Counted from the stretch's first letter, positions 1-8,561 are shown. The stretch: DNA of 64,000 nt from Pseudescherichia sp039594205 (GCA_039594205.1 JBCNNW010000003.1:1-64000); one strand, 5' to 3'. The notes: a model not told the origin generated them from the sequence alone. Numbers and translations are program-made.

Positions 1-160
1 ACGCCGGGTGGCGCTGGCGCTGACCCGGCCTATAAAGGCGGAACCGTGCACCCTGTAGGCCCGGCAAGCGGTGCGCCGCCGGGCAAGAGAGAACGCCGGG
101 TGGCGCAGGCGCTTACCCGGCCTGCAACGGCACAACCATGCGCCGTGTAGCGTGGCAAAG
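1..160. repeat. REP/BIME repeat cluster downstream of pheP
   Basis: Three copies of a REP-like palindromic unit stand in alternating orientation: GCCGGGTGGCGC...GACCCGGCCTA near 3-32, a complementary unit GTAGGCCCGGCAAGC...GCCGCCGGGC near 55-84, and a third near 93-123. This is the classic enterobacterial extragenic palindrome arrangement, lying just past the 3' end of the minus-strand pheP gene. Such elements usually stabilise upstream mRNA or bind gyrase or IHF; that role is inferred here. Confidence 0.85.
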
Positions 161-162
161 CG

Positions 163-1557
163 TTAGCGAGCCTTGCGGCGCAGCAGTTTGAAGGCAATAA
201 ACAGGAAAGCGATCCACACCGGCAGCAGGATGGCGGACATCCGCATGCTGTCGATGGTGCACATCAGCCCCAGAATCAGCACTAAAAAGGCGATGCAGAC
301 ATAGTTGCTGGCCGGATAGAGCAGCGCTTTAAATTTGGTCTCGCGGCCCTGACGACGCATCGCCGCCCGGAACTTGAGGTGCGCGAGGCAGATCATGATC
401 CAGTTCAGCAGCAGGGTCGCCACCACCAGCGCCATCAGCAGGCCAAAGGCCTCTTTCGGCAGCAGGTAGTTAATCAGGATCACCAGCGAGGTAATGCCTG
501 CGGAGAGCATCAGGGAGTTAACCGGCACGCCGCGGGCGTTAACCCGGGTTAAAAATGCCGGGGCGTTGCCCTGCACCGAAAGGCCAAACAGCATCCGGCT
601 GTTGGAGTAGACGCCGCTGTTAAACACCGAGAGCGAGGCCACCAGGATGATAAAGTTCAGCGCCGAGGCGACGATGTTGCTGTCCAGCTCGTGGAAAATC
701 ATCACAAACGGGCTGCTGTCGGCTTTGACATCCACCCACGGATAGAGCGCCAGCAGCACCACCAGCGAGCCGATATAGAAGATCAGAATACGGTAAACTA
801 CCTGATTCACCGCTTTCGGGATTGTGGTCTGCGGATCGCGCGCCTCGGCGGCGGTAATACCGATCAGCTCCAGACCGCCGAAGGAGAACATGATCACCGC
901 CAGGGACATGATCAGCCCGTGCCAGCCGGTAGCGAGGAAGCCGCCGTGCTGCCAGAGGTTATCGAAGGTAGCGCGCTCACCGCCGTGGCCGGAGAAGAGC
1001 AGCCACAGGCCAAAGCCGATCATGGCGATGATCGCCAGCACCTTGATCAGCGCAAACCAGAACTCCATCTCACCGTAGAGGCGGACGTTAACCAGGTTGG
1101 CGGCATTAATAATGATAAAGAACGCGGCGGCCCAGATCCATGTCGGCACGTCCGGCAGCCAGTACTGCATGTAGATGCCCGCAGCGGTCAATTCAGCCAT
1201 GCCCACCAGCACAAACATCACCCAGTAGTTCCAGCCGGAGAGGAAGCCCGCGAAGGGACCCCAGTATTTCCAGGCAAAGTGGGAGAACGAACCAGAGACC
1301 GGCTCCTCGACCACCATCTCGCCCAGCTGGCGCATAATCAGAAAGGCGATAATCCCGGCGATGCCGTAGCCCAGCAGCACCGCTGGCCCAGCCATTTGAA
1401 TTGCCGGCCCGATGCCCAGAAACAGCCCGGTGCCGATAGCGCCGCCCAGCGCGATAAGTTGAATATGACGGTTTTGCAAACCCCGTTGCAGCGTCGGCCC
1501 AGTCCCCGACGCGCCATCTGCCTGTTGCTGGCCAGATGCGATTGACGCGTTTTTCAC
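163..1557 (-). CDS. pheP: Phenylalanine-specific permease
   Basis: Inner-membrane proton-coupled permease of the amino acid-polyamine-organocation (APC) superfamily that imports L-phenylalanine. The 464-residue protein matches E. coli PheP almost throughout. Recognisable parts are the N-terminal MKNAS start, the LIALGGAIGTGLFLGIG substrate-site helix near residues 35-50, the LGEMVVEEP segment, about 12 membrane segments, and the C-terminal ILLPVWIAFLFIAFK. The start is GTG, preceded on the minus strand by AGGGG at suitable spacing. It is transcribed alone, ends in REP repeats, and has the terminator of the siderophore-receptor gene upstream. No clear TyrR box (TGTAAA-N6-TTTACA) was seen in the short upstream gap. 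Confidence 0.95.
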   Translation of the reverse strand: MKNASIASGQQQADGASGTGPTLQRGLQNRHIQLIALGGAIGTGLFLGIGPAIQMAGPAVLLGYGIAGIIAFLIMRQLGEMVVEEPVSGSFSHFAWKYWGPFAGFLSGWNYWVMFVLVGMAELTAAGIYMQYWLPDVPTWIWAAAFFIIINAANLVNVRLYGEMEFWFALIKVLAIIAMIGFGLWLLFSGHGGERATFDNLWQHGGFLATGWHGLIMSLAVIMFSFGGLELIGITAAEARDPQTTIPKAVNQVVYRILIFYIGSLVVLLALYPWVDVKADSSPFVMIFHELDSNIVASALNFIILVASLSVFNSGVYSNSRMLFGLSVQGNAPAFLTRVNARGVPVNSLMLSAGITSLVILINYLLPKEAFGLLMALVVATLLLNWIMICLAHLKFRAAMRRQGRETKFKALLYPASNYVCIAFLVLILGLMCTIDSMRMSAILLPVWIAFLFIAFKLLRRKAR

Positions 1558-1626
1558 GCCCTACCCCTGTATCTTTTTAGAAAGGGGCATCTTTTAACAC
1601 TTAGCGTTACCGGTAGCAAGCGAACG

Positions 1627-1650
1627 AAAAGGCTGGCGCTGCCGCCAGCC
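1627..1650 (-). terminator. Rho-independent terminator after the TonB receptor gene
   Basis: A perfect 8-bp stem with a 4-nt loop (GGCTGGCG-GCAG-CGCCAGCC on the minus strand) is followed immediately by TTTT. It lies downstream of the minus-strand receptor gene, after a REP element, and before pheP. Confidence 0.7.
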
Positions 1651-1670
1651 CTCGCGGCATCAGCAGAGTA

Positions 1671-1757
1671 ACGCCCGGTGGCGCTTCGCTTACGCGGGCC
1701 TACAAATCTACACCGTTTCCAGCGTAGGTCGGGCAAGCGCAGCGCCGCCCGGCATTT
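1671..1757. repeat. REP pair between receptor gene and pheP
   Basis: Two REP-like units in opposite orientation: CGCCCGGTGGCGCTTCGC...GCGGGCCTACAAA and CGTAGGTCGGGCAAGCGC...GCCGCCCGGC. They form a BIME just past the stop codon of the TonB-dependent receptor gene. Confidence 0.8.
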
Positions 1758-1764
1758 AAAAAGA

Positions 1765-3975
1765 CTAGAAGTCGTAGCTCATGGAGACCTTGAGGGTACG
1801 CGGATCGCCCCGGAAGATGTAGGTGCCGAGATCCTCAACGCCGGACCAGTACTTCTCATTGGTCACGTTATCCACGCCCACGCGCCACACCATCTCGTTA
1901 GCATCCTGGTTCAGCGGCATTCGGTAGCGGACACCCAGATCCAGCGTGGTGTAGTCATCCAGCTTTTTGGTATTGGCAGCGTTGGCATACTGTGAGCCAG
2001 AATGGTTCACGCGCGCCGTGGCCGTCAGGCCCTCTACCGGCTTGATATCGTACTCGGCGCCAAACACCATAAAGACGCCAGGAACACCAATAGCATCCTT
2101 GCCGTCGTTGATACCGTTCTGCGTTTTGGTCATCTCGGCATCGACCCAGGTGGCGCTGCCGTTAAGGCGCAGGCCGAGCACCGGCTCACCAAAGACGTTC
2201 AGCTCCACGCCGCGGTTACGCTGCTCACCGTCAAGCTTGTAGGGACCGTCGGTACCATATTGAATGGCAGAGGGTTTTTTGATCTCAAACAGCGCCAGGG
2301 TACCACCGATGCGACCGTAGTCGATCTTGACCCCTATCTCATTCTGCTTCGAGTGGGCGATGCCGGTGCTCTGACCAAAGTTCGAGGCGCTTCTTGGCGC
2401 CACGGTGCCCGGTTGCAGCGCTTCGGTATGGTTGGCGTAGAGCGACAGCTCCTCCCATGGCTTATAGACCACGCCATAGGTTGGCATCCAGCGGCTCTCT
2501 TCATAGCGCGAGTCACTCTGTTCCGCTCCCGTGGCGTTGTTGTAGTTACGCACCACCACTTTCTGGTTACGTGCGCCAACGGTGAAGAGCAGGCTGTCAT
2601 CCAGCACGCCCAGGGTATCGCTCAGCAGCCAGCCCTGGGTGCGGCTCCGGCTGGTGGTACGCGGATCGCCATAGTTACCGCCAAAGCTGGTAACAGGCGG
2701 CATTGCCACATCGCTCGGATGGTAGATGTTGATGGTCGGATTGGCAGCCGCGGAGGACATCCGCCATGCGGTTCTGTCGCGTTTAATTAGCGCCGAATAG
2801 CCAACGTTAATTTTATGTGAGACAAAGCCAGTATCGACATTGCCGCGCAGGCCCAGCATGCCGCTGTTAGCATCGATATAACGGTTGGTATCCAGACGGC
2901 TTGCCGTCGCATCACCGTTGGCGTTGAGCAGCTTCGGCGAGCTGTAGGTACCAATTTCATGGGCCTGCTGCGCACCCGTGGCGGCATAGGCGGTCCAGGC
3001 GTCGGTCAGGTCATACTCAGCACGCGCCACCCCGAACTGGTTGTCGATGTCGTTGTAGCTCCACGTCTGGCTGAAGTTGGTGCTGGGATCCGGCACGTCG
3101 GGAATGAAATTGACGCCGGTAATATTGACCCCCATGCCGCTGCCGTGGAAGGTCTTTTTCTGATAAGCCGCATCCAGAGAGGTACGCAGGCGATCGCCCC
3201 GGTAGTCGAGTCCGACAGAGGCCAGCGTAGTGCGGCGACGATCGTGATCCAGCGGCGCTTCACCCTCGCGGTGCAGCAGGTTAATGCGGGTGCCAAACTG
3301 GTTGTTATCGCCGAAGCGACGCCCCAGATCCAGCGAGCCGCCAACCATCGCCTGACTGGTGTAGTCGACGCCGACACGGGTCGTTGGCGTCTCTTCCGCA
3401 TGCTTAGGCTCAAGGTTGATCATACCGCCCACGCCGCTGCCCGCCGCGCCGTTCAGCAGGCCGTTGGCCCCTTTAAAGATCTCGACACGCTCGATCATCT
3501 GAGTATCCACCACCTGACGCGGCACCACGCCCGGCAGGCCACTCATGGTCATGTCGTCACCGTCGAGCTTAAAGCCACGAATGCGATAGGTTTCAGCCGA
3601 GTTGCCGTAGCCCTGCACCGGCTGGACGCCCGCGTCATTGCGCACCACGTCGGCAATGGTTTTGGCCTGCAGATCCTGTACCGCTTTGGCGGTGTAGCCG
3701 ATGACGTTAAAGGGAACGTCCATCGCCTTCTGCTCACCGAGCATCCCCAGACGGCCGCCGTGCGCAACCTGACCATCCAGATAGGCCGGAACCGGCACGT
3801 CGCCGCCGGGGGTAAACTCGCTGGCCGGCGTCGCCTGCACAACGATCGTATCTTCCTGATTGGGTTTACTGGTGTCAGCGGCTGCTGCCTGCGCCGAATG
3901 GGCTACCGCGCCGATAGCCAGCGCAAGTAAGGACTTGCGCAATGTGAGAGCATTCGTTTTTATGTTTCGCATCAT
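1765..3975 (-). CDS. TonB-dependent siderophore receptor
   Basis: Outer-membrane beta-barrel receptor expected to import an iron-siderophore using TonB-ExbBD energy. A signal peptide with core LLALAIGAVAHSAQA opens the protein. A TonB-box-like stretch (DTIVVQAT) follows near residue 45, then the plug domain with NVIGYTAK, RIRGF and VEIFKGANGLLNG, and a long barrel ending in YDF with the terminal aromatic typical of barrel proteins. Overall it resembles the FhuE/FcuA hydroxamate-type receptors, but the ligand cannot be fixed. ATG at 3975 is preferred over an upstream TTG at 3987. It lies 42 bp after the beta-propeller lipoprotein gene, with an intrinsic terminator in the gap, and a Fur box precedes that gene, so iron repression is likely. 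Confidence 0.9.
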   Translation of the reverse strand: MMRNIKTNALTLRKSLLALAIGAVAHSAQAAAADTSKPNQEDTIVVQATPASEFTPGGDVPVPAYLDGQVAHGGRLGMLGEQKAMDVPFNVIGYTAKAVQDLQAKTIADVVRNDAGVQPVQGYGNSAETYRIRGFKLDGDDMTMSGLPGVVPRQVVDTQMIERVEIFKGANGLLNGAAGSGVGGMINLEPKHAEETPTTRVGVDYTSQAMVGGSLDLGRRFGDNNQFGTRINLLHREGEAPLDHDRRRTTLASVGLDYRGDRLRTSLDAAYQKKTFHGSGMGVNITGVNFIPDVPDPSTNFSQTWSYNDIDNQFGVARAEYDLTDAWTAYAATGAQQAHEIGTYSSPKLLNANGDATASRLDTNRYIDANSGMLGLRGNVDTGFVSHKINVGYSALIKRDRTAWRMSSAAANPTINIYHPSDVAMPPVTSFGGNYGDPRTTSRSRTQGWLLSDTLGVLDDSLLFTVGARNQKVVVRNYNNATGAEQSDSRYEESRWMPTYGVVYKPWEELSLYANHTEALQPGTVAPRSASNFGQSTGIAHSKQNEIGVKIDYGRIGGTLALFEIKKPSAIQYGTDGPYKLDGEQRNRGVELNVFGEPVLGLRLNGSATWVDAEMTKTQNGINDGKDAIGVPGVFMVFGAEYDIKPVEGLTATARVNHSGSQYANAANTKKLDDYTTLDLGVRYRMPLNQDANEMVWRVGVDNVTNEKYWSGVEDLGTYIFRGDPRTLKVSMSYDF

Positions 3976-3998
3976 TAACTCATACAAGAGCGTGGATT

Positions 3999-4022
3999 AA
4001 AAAAATGGCCCGTTGCCGGGCC
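3999..4022 (-). terminator. Intercistronic Rho-independent terminator/attenuator
   Basis: Minus-strand GGCCCG-GCAA-CGGGCC followed by A and a run of seven T lies in the 42-bp gap between the beta-propeller lipoprotein gene and the receptor gene. It either separates the two genes or lets only part of the upstream transcription through. Confidence 0.75.
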
Positions 4023-4029
4023 GATTGCA

Positions 4030-5121
4030 TTACCGATCTAACGCGATACGGACAACGCTGTCCGGACCGTTAGTCGAGTGATCTTTATTGAAGGCCTGCT
4101 TAACGGTGACATAGAGCGTCTGGCCGTCGGCGGAGACCAGCAGGCTGTTCGGGTTCGGCGGCAGATCCCACGACTGCTTCACTGCATAGGTGGTGCCGTC
4201 GAGGCTCAGGAGCTTGCCGGACTCACGCTGGCTGATGTAGATCTCGTTGCGTTTCGGGTTGAACTTCACCGACAGCGAGTCGCCTACCTCGAGCTGCTTG
4301 ATCACCTTGCCGGTGTGGATATCCAGCACCAGGGTGGTTTTTGCTTTTGAGTTATCGGTCACGAACAGGCGACCGGTGGCGCTGTCTTCCGCGAAGTTAA
4401 GCAGCAGCGCCTCTTTTTCCCCCAGCGGCTTCCAGCGCTTTTCCACGCGGTTGGTACGCGGGTTGATGACCAGGATTTCACCGCCACCGTTGGCAGCATA
4501 GATACGTTGGGTTTGCTCGGAGTAGTGCAGGCCGGTCATCCATTTACCGGTGTTCTTGATGCGGGTCTTCAGCTTCATGGTTTTCGCGTCTACCACCCAG
4601 ATCAGGGCCGGATCGGCTACCGCGCCGATGTAGAGCAGACCGTTGTGCAGCAGCACCTGGCGCGCACCGTACGGGAAGCCCTCTTTATTGCGCTCCGGGA
4701 AGATGGCCCGCGCCAGCACTTTGCCGTCGGTGGTGCTGATGGCGCTGATACCTGCATCCAGCGAATTGGTGACGTAAAGTGTTTTACCGTCCGGGGCGAT
4801 ATCCATGCCGAAGTTTTTCAGATCGGTATGGGTTGATCCGATCGTTTTTAAGGTTTTAGGATCGAGCTTGTAGACCACCCCGCCCTGCACGTCTTTGAAC
4901 CCTTCCGCGCTGGCAACGTATAACGCGTCGCCCGCCGGGCTTAACGCCAGCTCATATACCCCCTCCGCCAGATCGCGCTTCACAACGTTACTCTGCTGAG
5001 CAGCCGCTGCCTGCGTTTTTTGCGCCTCGACGGCCGGTTTTGCGCTGGCAGACGGGGTGGTATTACAGCCGCTCAGCGCCATTGCCATGCAGAGGGCCAG
5101 GGCAGAGGTTTTCATTTTCAT
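4030..5121 (-). CDS. YncE-like beta-propeller lipoprotein
   Basis: Predicted periplasm-facing lipoprotein of 363 residues. The start at 5121 gives a lipoprotein signal with lipobox LSGC (Cys19) and is preceded by AAGGA at 8 nt; an in-frame ATG at 5154 lacks these features. The mature protein has repeated blades such as LALSPAGDALYVAS, MDIAPDGKTLYVTN and LLVSADGQTLYVTV, the repeat type of the YncE/YVTN seven-blade propeller family. In E. coli YncE is a propeller protein encoded beside a TonB receptor gene (yncD), so the pairing here is meaningful. A Fur box lies 80 bp upstream. Its exact role in iron uptake is not known. Confidence 0.85.
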   Translation of the reverse strand: MKMKTSALALCMAMALSGCNTTPSASAKPAVEAQKTQAAAAQQSNVVKRDLAEGVYELALSPAGDALYVASAEGFKDVQGGVVYKLDPKTLKTIGSTHTDLKNFGMDIAPDGKTLYVTNSLDAGISAISTTDGKVLARAIFPERNKEGFPYGARQVLLHNGLLYIGAVADPALIWVVDAKTMKLKTRIKNTGKWMTGLHYSEQTQRIYAANGGGEILVINPRTNRVEKRWKPLGEKEALLLNFAEDSATGRLFVTDNSKAKTTLVLDIHTGKVIKQLEVGDSLSVKFNPKRNEIYISQRESGKLLSLDGTTYAVKQSWDLPPNPNSLLVSADGQTLYVTVKQAFNKDHSTNGPDSVVRIALDR

Positions 5122-5202
5122 CAGGAGCATCCTTAACCGTTCAAAGTCATTCATCAGGAAGGCAGCGCGCAGGCCAATGCGGCCCGATCAAACGCTAAAG
5201 AG

Positions 5203-5221
5203 AATGAGAACTATACTCATT
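5203..5221. promoter_or_regulatory. Fur box upstream of the lipoprotein-receptor genes
   Basis: AATGAGAACTATACTCATT is a 19-bp near-palindrome with perfect AATGAG/CTCATT arms, the length and arm pattern of the Fur consensus GATAATGATAATCATTATC. It sits 82 bp upstream of the lipoprotein start, where a minus-strand promoter would be expected. Confidence 0.75.
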
Positions 5222-5316
5222 ATGAGTATGCAATCAAGAATAATTACCTTGTAAAAGCGATAACCTGCCAGCGCGGTGCGCCAGCAGGCAGGAGTAATAA
5301 AATGTAAGGAGGGCTG

Positions 5317-6384
5317 CTACTGTTTGGTCAGAAGAAGTGGCATTCGGCAGGGAGCAAAATCGGTATAGCCTGCACAATGCCCGCGGTAATCCTCGAAGGC
5401 ATCGACAAACTGGCTACCGTTCCATAAAAATTGACTCTTTGTCTCACTTACGCCGGATGAGTTACCGAGGAAGAACCCCTCTATCATTCCATCGTGATAG
5501 GTGTCGTTGCTGTTATCTACCCACTGGATAATTTTTTTCAGGTCCGGTGAGACGATATACCAGAGGTTTCCGGCGTTATAGGCCCCTTTCCAGCAGGATG
5601 CATAGATCAAGGTGTGGCCTGCATCCAGTCTTGCTGCGAACCACTCTTCCTGCTCAATATCCTCCGAACAGTCGCTCCCCTTCCCTTGCAATATGGTCGG
5701 CAGTAACTGTTTTTTGAAGGTATTAAGCTGGTCGGCGCTGAGTTGATGCCCTTCGGCATCAAGGACAGGCACCTTTTGCAATACCGGTACGGCTCTGGGG
5801 AGAGGAACCTTGCTTTCATCCCGCGCCCCTTTGCTGAGTATGGCCCCCTGCGTGCCGACTCGCCCCTGAAACTCATCCATTTTCAAAAGAACCGCGTTTG
5901 AACCCGCTGATGAAAATGTATATGTGCTAACGCTATCCCTGAAGGTAATTTTTCCTTTGCTGGAGAGTGCCGCCATAAAGGCGCCGTATTGGCTTTCGTT
6001 CATCTTCCAGCTAACGTCACCACCCTTTTCAAGAGGACCAAGAGAGGTTTTATTGATGATAATTTCTGGCGTGGACTTCTGTTCAGAATGCGTCGAGGGG
6101 TCATTGTTGGTTAGCAGAACCCAGTTTTCCACTTTTGTCGCCGGGCCAGCCTGGCGGCTGAGCATCACCATGGCGACGTTTTCACTACTCATGGCATTTT
6201 CAGTGTAGCCTGCAGCCCGGCAGCTCAACGTATTGTCACAGCCCAACTCCCAATCACCATGCGAGAAAAAGACGTTTTCCTGGCTGCTTTTTGCTAGCGA
6301 GTGAGTCGACACCAGTGTAGATATAGCGATGACCAAAAACAGAGAAAAACGCTTCGTGCTGTTTAAAATCCTGTCCTGTTTCAT
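5317..6384 (-). CDS. DUF1176 family exported protein
   Basis: 355-residue protein with a signal peptide (core FSLFLVIAISTLVSTHSLA) and the marks of the DUF1176 family: an N-terminal GDWELGCDNTLSCRAAGY segment and a C-terminal GHCAGYTDFAPCRMPLLL segment, both cysteine-rich and probably disulphide-bonded in the periplasm. Cys pairs near residues 49/54 and 337/346 fit this. The family has no established biochemical function. The start is supported by a GGGATG ribosome site. It lies between two Fur-box-controlled units (the receptor genes and the RyhB-like RNA), but no Fur site was found directly on its own promoter. Confidence 0.8.
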   Translation of the reverse strand: MKQDRILNSTKRFSLFLVIAISTLVSTHSLAKSSQENVFFSHGDWELGCDNTLSCRAAGYTENAMSSENVAMVMLSRQAGPATKVENWVLLTNNDPSTHSEQKSTPEIIINKTSLGPLEKGGDVSWKMNESQYGAFMAALSSKGKITFRDSVSTYTFSSAGSNAVLLKMDEFQGRVGTQGAILSKGARDESKVPLPRAVPVLQKVPVLDAEGHQLSADQLNTFKKQLLPTILQGKGSDCSEDIEQEEWFAARLDAGHTLIYASCWKGAYNAGNLWYIVSPDLKKIIQWVDNSNDTYHDGMIEGFFLGNSSGVSETKSQFLWNGSQFVDAFEDYRGHCAGYTDFAPCRMPLLLTKQ

Positions 6385-6483
6385 TTCACATCCCTTTATT
6401 AAAACGGCGAGGCGGTAAGGTAAACAGGCACAGAGTATATCGAGTCTCGCACCCTATAGGTAGCGACCCCAGTAAAGATGGGG

Positions 6484-6512
6484 TTGCAAGTTAAGATGAT
6501 AAAGATTATCTT
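6484..6512 (+). promoter_or_regulatory. Promoter of the RyhB-like sRNA
   Basis: The -35 TTGCAA (6484-6489), a 17-bp spacer, and the -10 TATCTT (6507-6512) place the transcription start near 6519, at the base of the first RNA hairpin. A Fur box overlaps the -10 element, the usual position for iron repression. Confidence 0.7.
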
Positions 6513-6516
6513 TCTC
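6498..6516. promoter_or_regulatory. Fur box overlapping the sRNA promoter
   Basis: GATAAAGATTATCTTTCTC matches 15 of 19 positions of the Fur consensus GATAATGATAATCATTATC and covers the -10 element of the RyhB-like RNA gene. Confidence 0.75.
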
Positions 6517-6518
6517 AT

Positions 6519-6612
6519 TACTGAATAGTTGAGTAAATAACTCAGGTATTCAGTACGACATTGCTCACATTGCTTCCAGTATTTACTGCCCGCCCTGCGC
6601 GGGCTTTTTTTT
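6519..6612 (+). ncRNA. ryhB-like: RyhB-family iron-responsive small RNA
   Basis: A roughly 94-nt RNA is predicted. Nucleotides 6556-6583 carry the conserved RyhB core (CGACATTGCTCACATTGC then TTCCAGTATT), the region that pairs with targets such as sodB in E. coli. The 5' part differs from E. coli RyhB: it is a long hairpin of TACTGAATA (6519-6527) and TATTCAGTA (6547-6555) with an inner TGAGT/ACTCA stem. The 3' end is a strong terminator, GCCCGC-CCTGC-GCGGGC plus eight T. With the Fur box and promoter upstream this is a complete RyhB gene. The location (between a DUF1176 gene and siaA) is not the usual yhhX locus, so it is probably a second copy, as with Salmonella RyhB-2. It fills most of the 378-bp gap between the divergent protein genes. 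Confidence 0.88.
6588..6612 (+). terminator. Rho-independent terminator of the RyhB-like RNA
   Basis: Stem GCCCGC (6588-6593), a 5-nt loop, and GCGGGC (6599-6604), followed by eight T. No protein gene on this strand ends nearby, so it belongs to the small RNA. Confidence 0.9.
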
Positions 6613-6636
6613 CGCCTGCATACGGACGTGCGTTAT

Positions 6637-6743
6637 GGTTACAGTTTGCCTTTAAGCTGGATAAAATAGCGTTGTAACCTTAAGTAAGTGATTGAAATAA
6701 AAGCGTCATATTACGGACTTATTCTAGGATAAATCTTACTTAC
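6637..6743. promoter_or_regulatory. Inverted repeats in the siaA promoter region
   Basis: Two inverted repeats lie between the RyhB-like terminator and siaA: GGTTACA (6637-6643) with TGTAACC (6673-6679), and TAAGTAAG (6681-6688) with CTTACTTA (6735-6742). They are candidate regulator sites for the sia operon; no known motif was recognised. Confidence 0.4.
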
Positions 6744-6762
6744 TGGAACAGCACTGGTCATT

Positions 6763-7971
6763 ATGGAAATACCTCTCTCCTCGCGCCAGTTAAATGCCGG
6801 CATGTTGCGCATAGCAGTACCGCACGTGACGCCCGACTGCAATAATCAGCAGGTGATGGCGCTCTTTAGCGACCACAAGACGCTGATCGGCCTGCCGGTA
6901 CTGGAAAATAACCGTCCGCTCGGCATGATTAACCGGCATATCTTTCTCTCCCAGATGAGTCGCCCCTTTTTCCACGAACTCTACGATCAAAAGAGCTGCA
7001 TTGCCTTTATGGATAAGACGCCGCTGATCGTCGAAGCCCGCGCCGGGCTGGAGTATCTTGCTGAACGGGTAGTCGAAACCGGTGACAAAGCGGTGACCGA
7101 GGGGTTCATTCTCACCGATGAGGGACAGTACCTGGGAATGGGTCTGGGCATCGACCTGATTAAAACGGTCTCTGACCTACAGGCCAGGCAGCATTTTCAG
7201 ATCATGCAGAGCATAGAGTATGCGCGAGTGATCCAGGAGTCGATGCTGAGCCGCTCGCGACAGGGCATTGAAGAGAGTCTGAAGGACTGGTGTCTCTACT
7301 GGCAGCCTCGGGACTGCGTGGGCGGCGATATTTACGCTTTTCAGCGCGACGAGAACGGCTGGCTGGTCGTGATTGCCGACTGCACCGGCCACGGCGTTCC
7401 CGGCGCGTTTATGACTTTTATCTTCGCCTCGGCGCTGGAGAAGGCACTCTCCCAGGCTCCAGCGCATGAACCGGAACGGCTGCTGGCCATCGTTAATCGC
7501 CACATTAAGCAGACGCTGAGCCAGCTCCACCCCAGCGCCGATCTCAATCAATCTAATGACGGCTGCGATGCCATCGCGATGTATGCCGACAGCGTCAATG
7601 GGCAGCTTATCTGGGCCAACGCCCGGATGCACGCCTTTATGCTGGGCACAGAAGATGACGAGGTGAGCGTGCTGGAGTCCGACAGAAAAGGCCTCGGCTA
7701 TACCGACACGCCTGCAGATCAGCAGTGGCGACGCTATCAGCGCCCGCTGCGATCCGGCGACCAGTTAATGATTGTTACCGACGGCGTGACGGATCAGATC
7801 GGCGGCGAGCGCGGCATTATGTTTGGTAAAAAACGTATTCAGTCATTGTTATTACAGCACCGTACCCTGCCGATGCATGCCCTCTCCGGCGCGCTGCTGG
7901 CTGGGCTTCAGGCCTGGCAAGGTCAGGAAGCGTCGCGTGATGATATGACGTGGTTTGGTTTTCGCTGGTGA
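6763..7971 (+). CDS. siaA: SiaA-type PP2C/SpoIIE serine phosphatase
   Basis: 402-residue phosphatase that should dephosphorylate SiaC and so switch on the SiaD cyclase. Residues 1-150 look like a CBS-type sensory pair (IGLPVLENNRPLGMINR near 42-58). Residues 170-402 form the SpoIIE/PP2C domain with metal-binding motifs: PRDCVGGDIYAF, VVIADCTGHGVPGAFMTF, DGCDAIAMY, and VTDGVTDQIGGERG. P. aeruginosa SiaA is membrane-anchored with a HAMP segment. This protein has no membrane segment and is cytosolic, so its input signal must differ. First gene of a tight four-gene operon. Confidence 0.88.
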   Translation: MEIPLSSRQLNAGMLRIAVPHVTPDCNNQQVMALFSDHKTLIGLPVLENNRPLGMINRHIFLSQMSRPFFHELYDQKSCIAFMDKTPLIVEARAGLEYLAERVVETGDKAVTEGFILTDEGQYLGMGLGIDLIKTVSDLQARQHFQIMQSIEYARVIQESMLSRSRQGIEESLKDWCLYWQPRDCVGGDIYAFQRDENGWLVVIADCTGHGVPGAFMTFIFASALEKALSQAPAHEPERLLAIVNRHIKQTLSQLHPSADLNQSNDGCDAIAMYADSVNGQLIWANARMHAFMLGTEDDEVSVLESDRKGLGYTDTPADQQWRRYQRPLRSGDQLMIVTDGVTDQIGGERGIMFGKKRIQSLLLQHRTLPMHALSGALLAGLQAWQGQEASRDDMTWFGFRW

Positions 7972-7979
7972 GACACAAC

Positions 7980-8561
7980 ATGAAATTAAGTGACCTGCAG
8001 GTCAAGGAAGCGGTCCTGCTACCGCTGATTACGCTACAGAGGCAGAGCGCGGTAGAGCTGTTTTATACCGGCTATTTCTCGCAGCAGCATATCGTGGCGA
8101 TGGGTGACGTGGTGCGGGCATGGCTCGATAAGCATGAATCCTCGCTGCCGCTGCGCCGTCGGCTCTTCTCTGTATTTATTGAAATGGGCCAGAACATTGT
8201 GCGCTACTCCAGCGACGAGCGCTACATCGGCACGGACAAAGAGGAGCTGCGCTTTGGATCGCTCTGTCTGCATACCGATCATGCCAACTACTATCTCGAG
8301 GCCGCTAATCTGGTGGGTTATGAAGAGTCCTCTCTGCTGCAGAACAATCTCGACGTGTTGCGCGCAATGACCCAGGCCGAAATCAAGCAGGCCTGGAAAC
8401 AGAACTTACGCAGTGAAGCGCCAGCCACCAGCAAAGGGGCTAATATCGGGCTATTGACCATGGCGCGAGATACCAGCGAACCGCTGGAGTATCGCATTCA
8501 TCCTCTGGCGGCCAGTTCACTGTCCGCTTTCCACTTAAAGGCCACCTTTTGCCATGACTGA
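7980..8561 (+). CDS. siaB: SiaB family protein kinase
   Basis: 193-residue SiaB-family protein, expected to phosphorylate SiaC and so inactivate it. The start at 7980 follows the siaA stop by 8 nt; an upstream in-frame start at 7950 would overlap siaA and is less likely. A GHKL-like ATP-binding signature is visible as FSVFIEMGQNIVRYSS (Asn of the N box) and a later SKGANIGLLTMAR glycine-containing loop. SiaB and the phosphatase SiaA act oppositely on one small target, like the SpoIIAB/SpoIIE arrangement. The end overlaps siaC by 8 nt, indicating translational coupling. Confidence 0.85.
   Translation: MKLSDLQVKEAVLLPLITLQRQSAVELFYTGYFSQQHIVAMGDVVRAWLDKHESSLPLRRRLFSVFIEMGQNIVRYSSDERYIGTDKEELRFGSLCLHTDHANYYLEAANLVGYEESSLLQNNLDVLRAMTQAEIKQAWKQNLRSEAPATSKGANIGLLTMARDTSEPLEYRIHPLAASSLSAFHLKATFCHD

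Noticed and set aside
1..160. CRISPR-like repeats at the window edge
   Set aside because: Units are palindromic, alternate in orientation and match REP consensus; there are no regular spacers and no cas genes.
691..1545. 284-codon open frame on the plus strand across pheP
   Set aside because: It is the antisense shadow of pheP, with low-complexity composition and no ribosome site.
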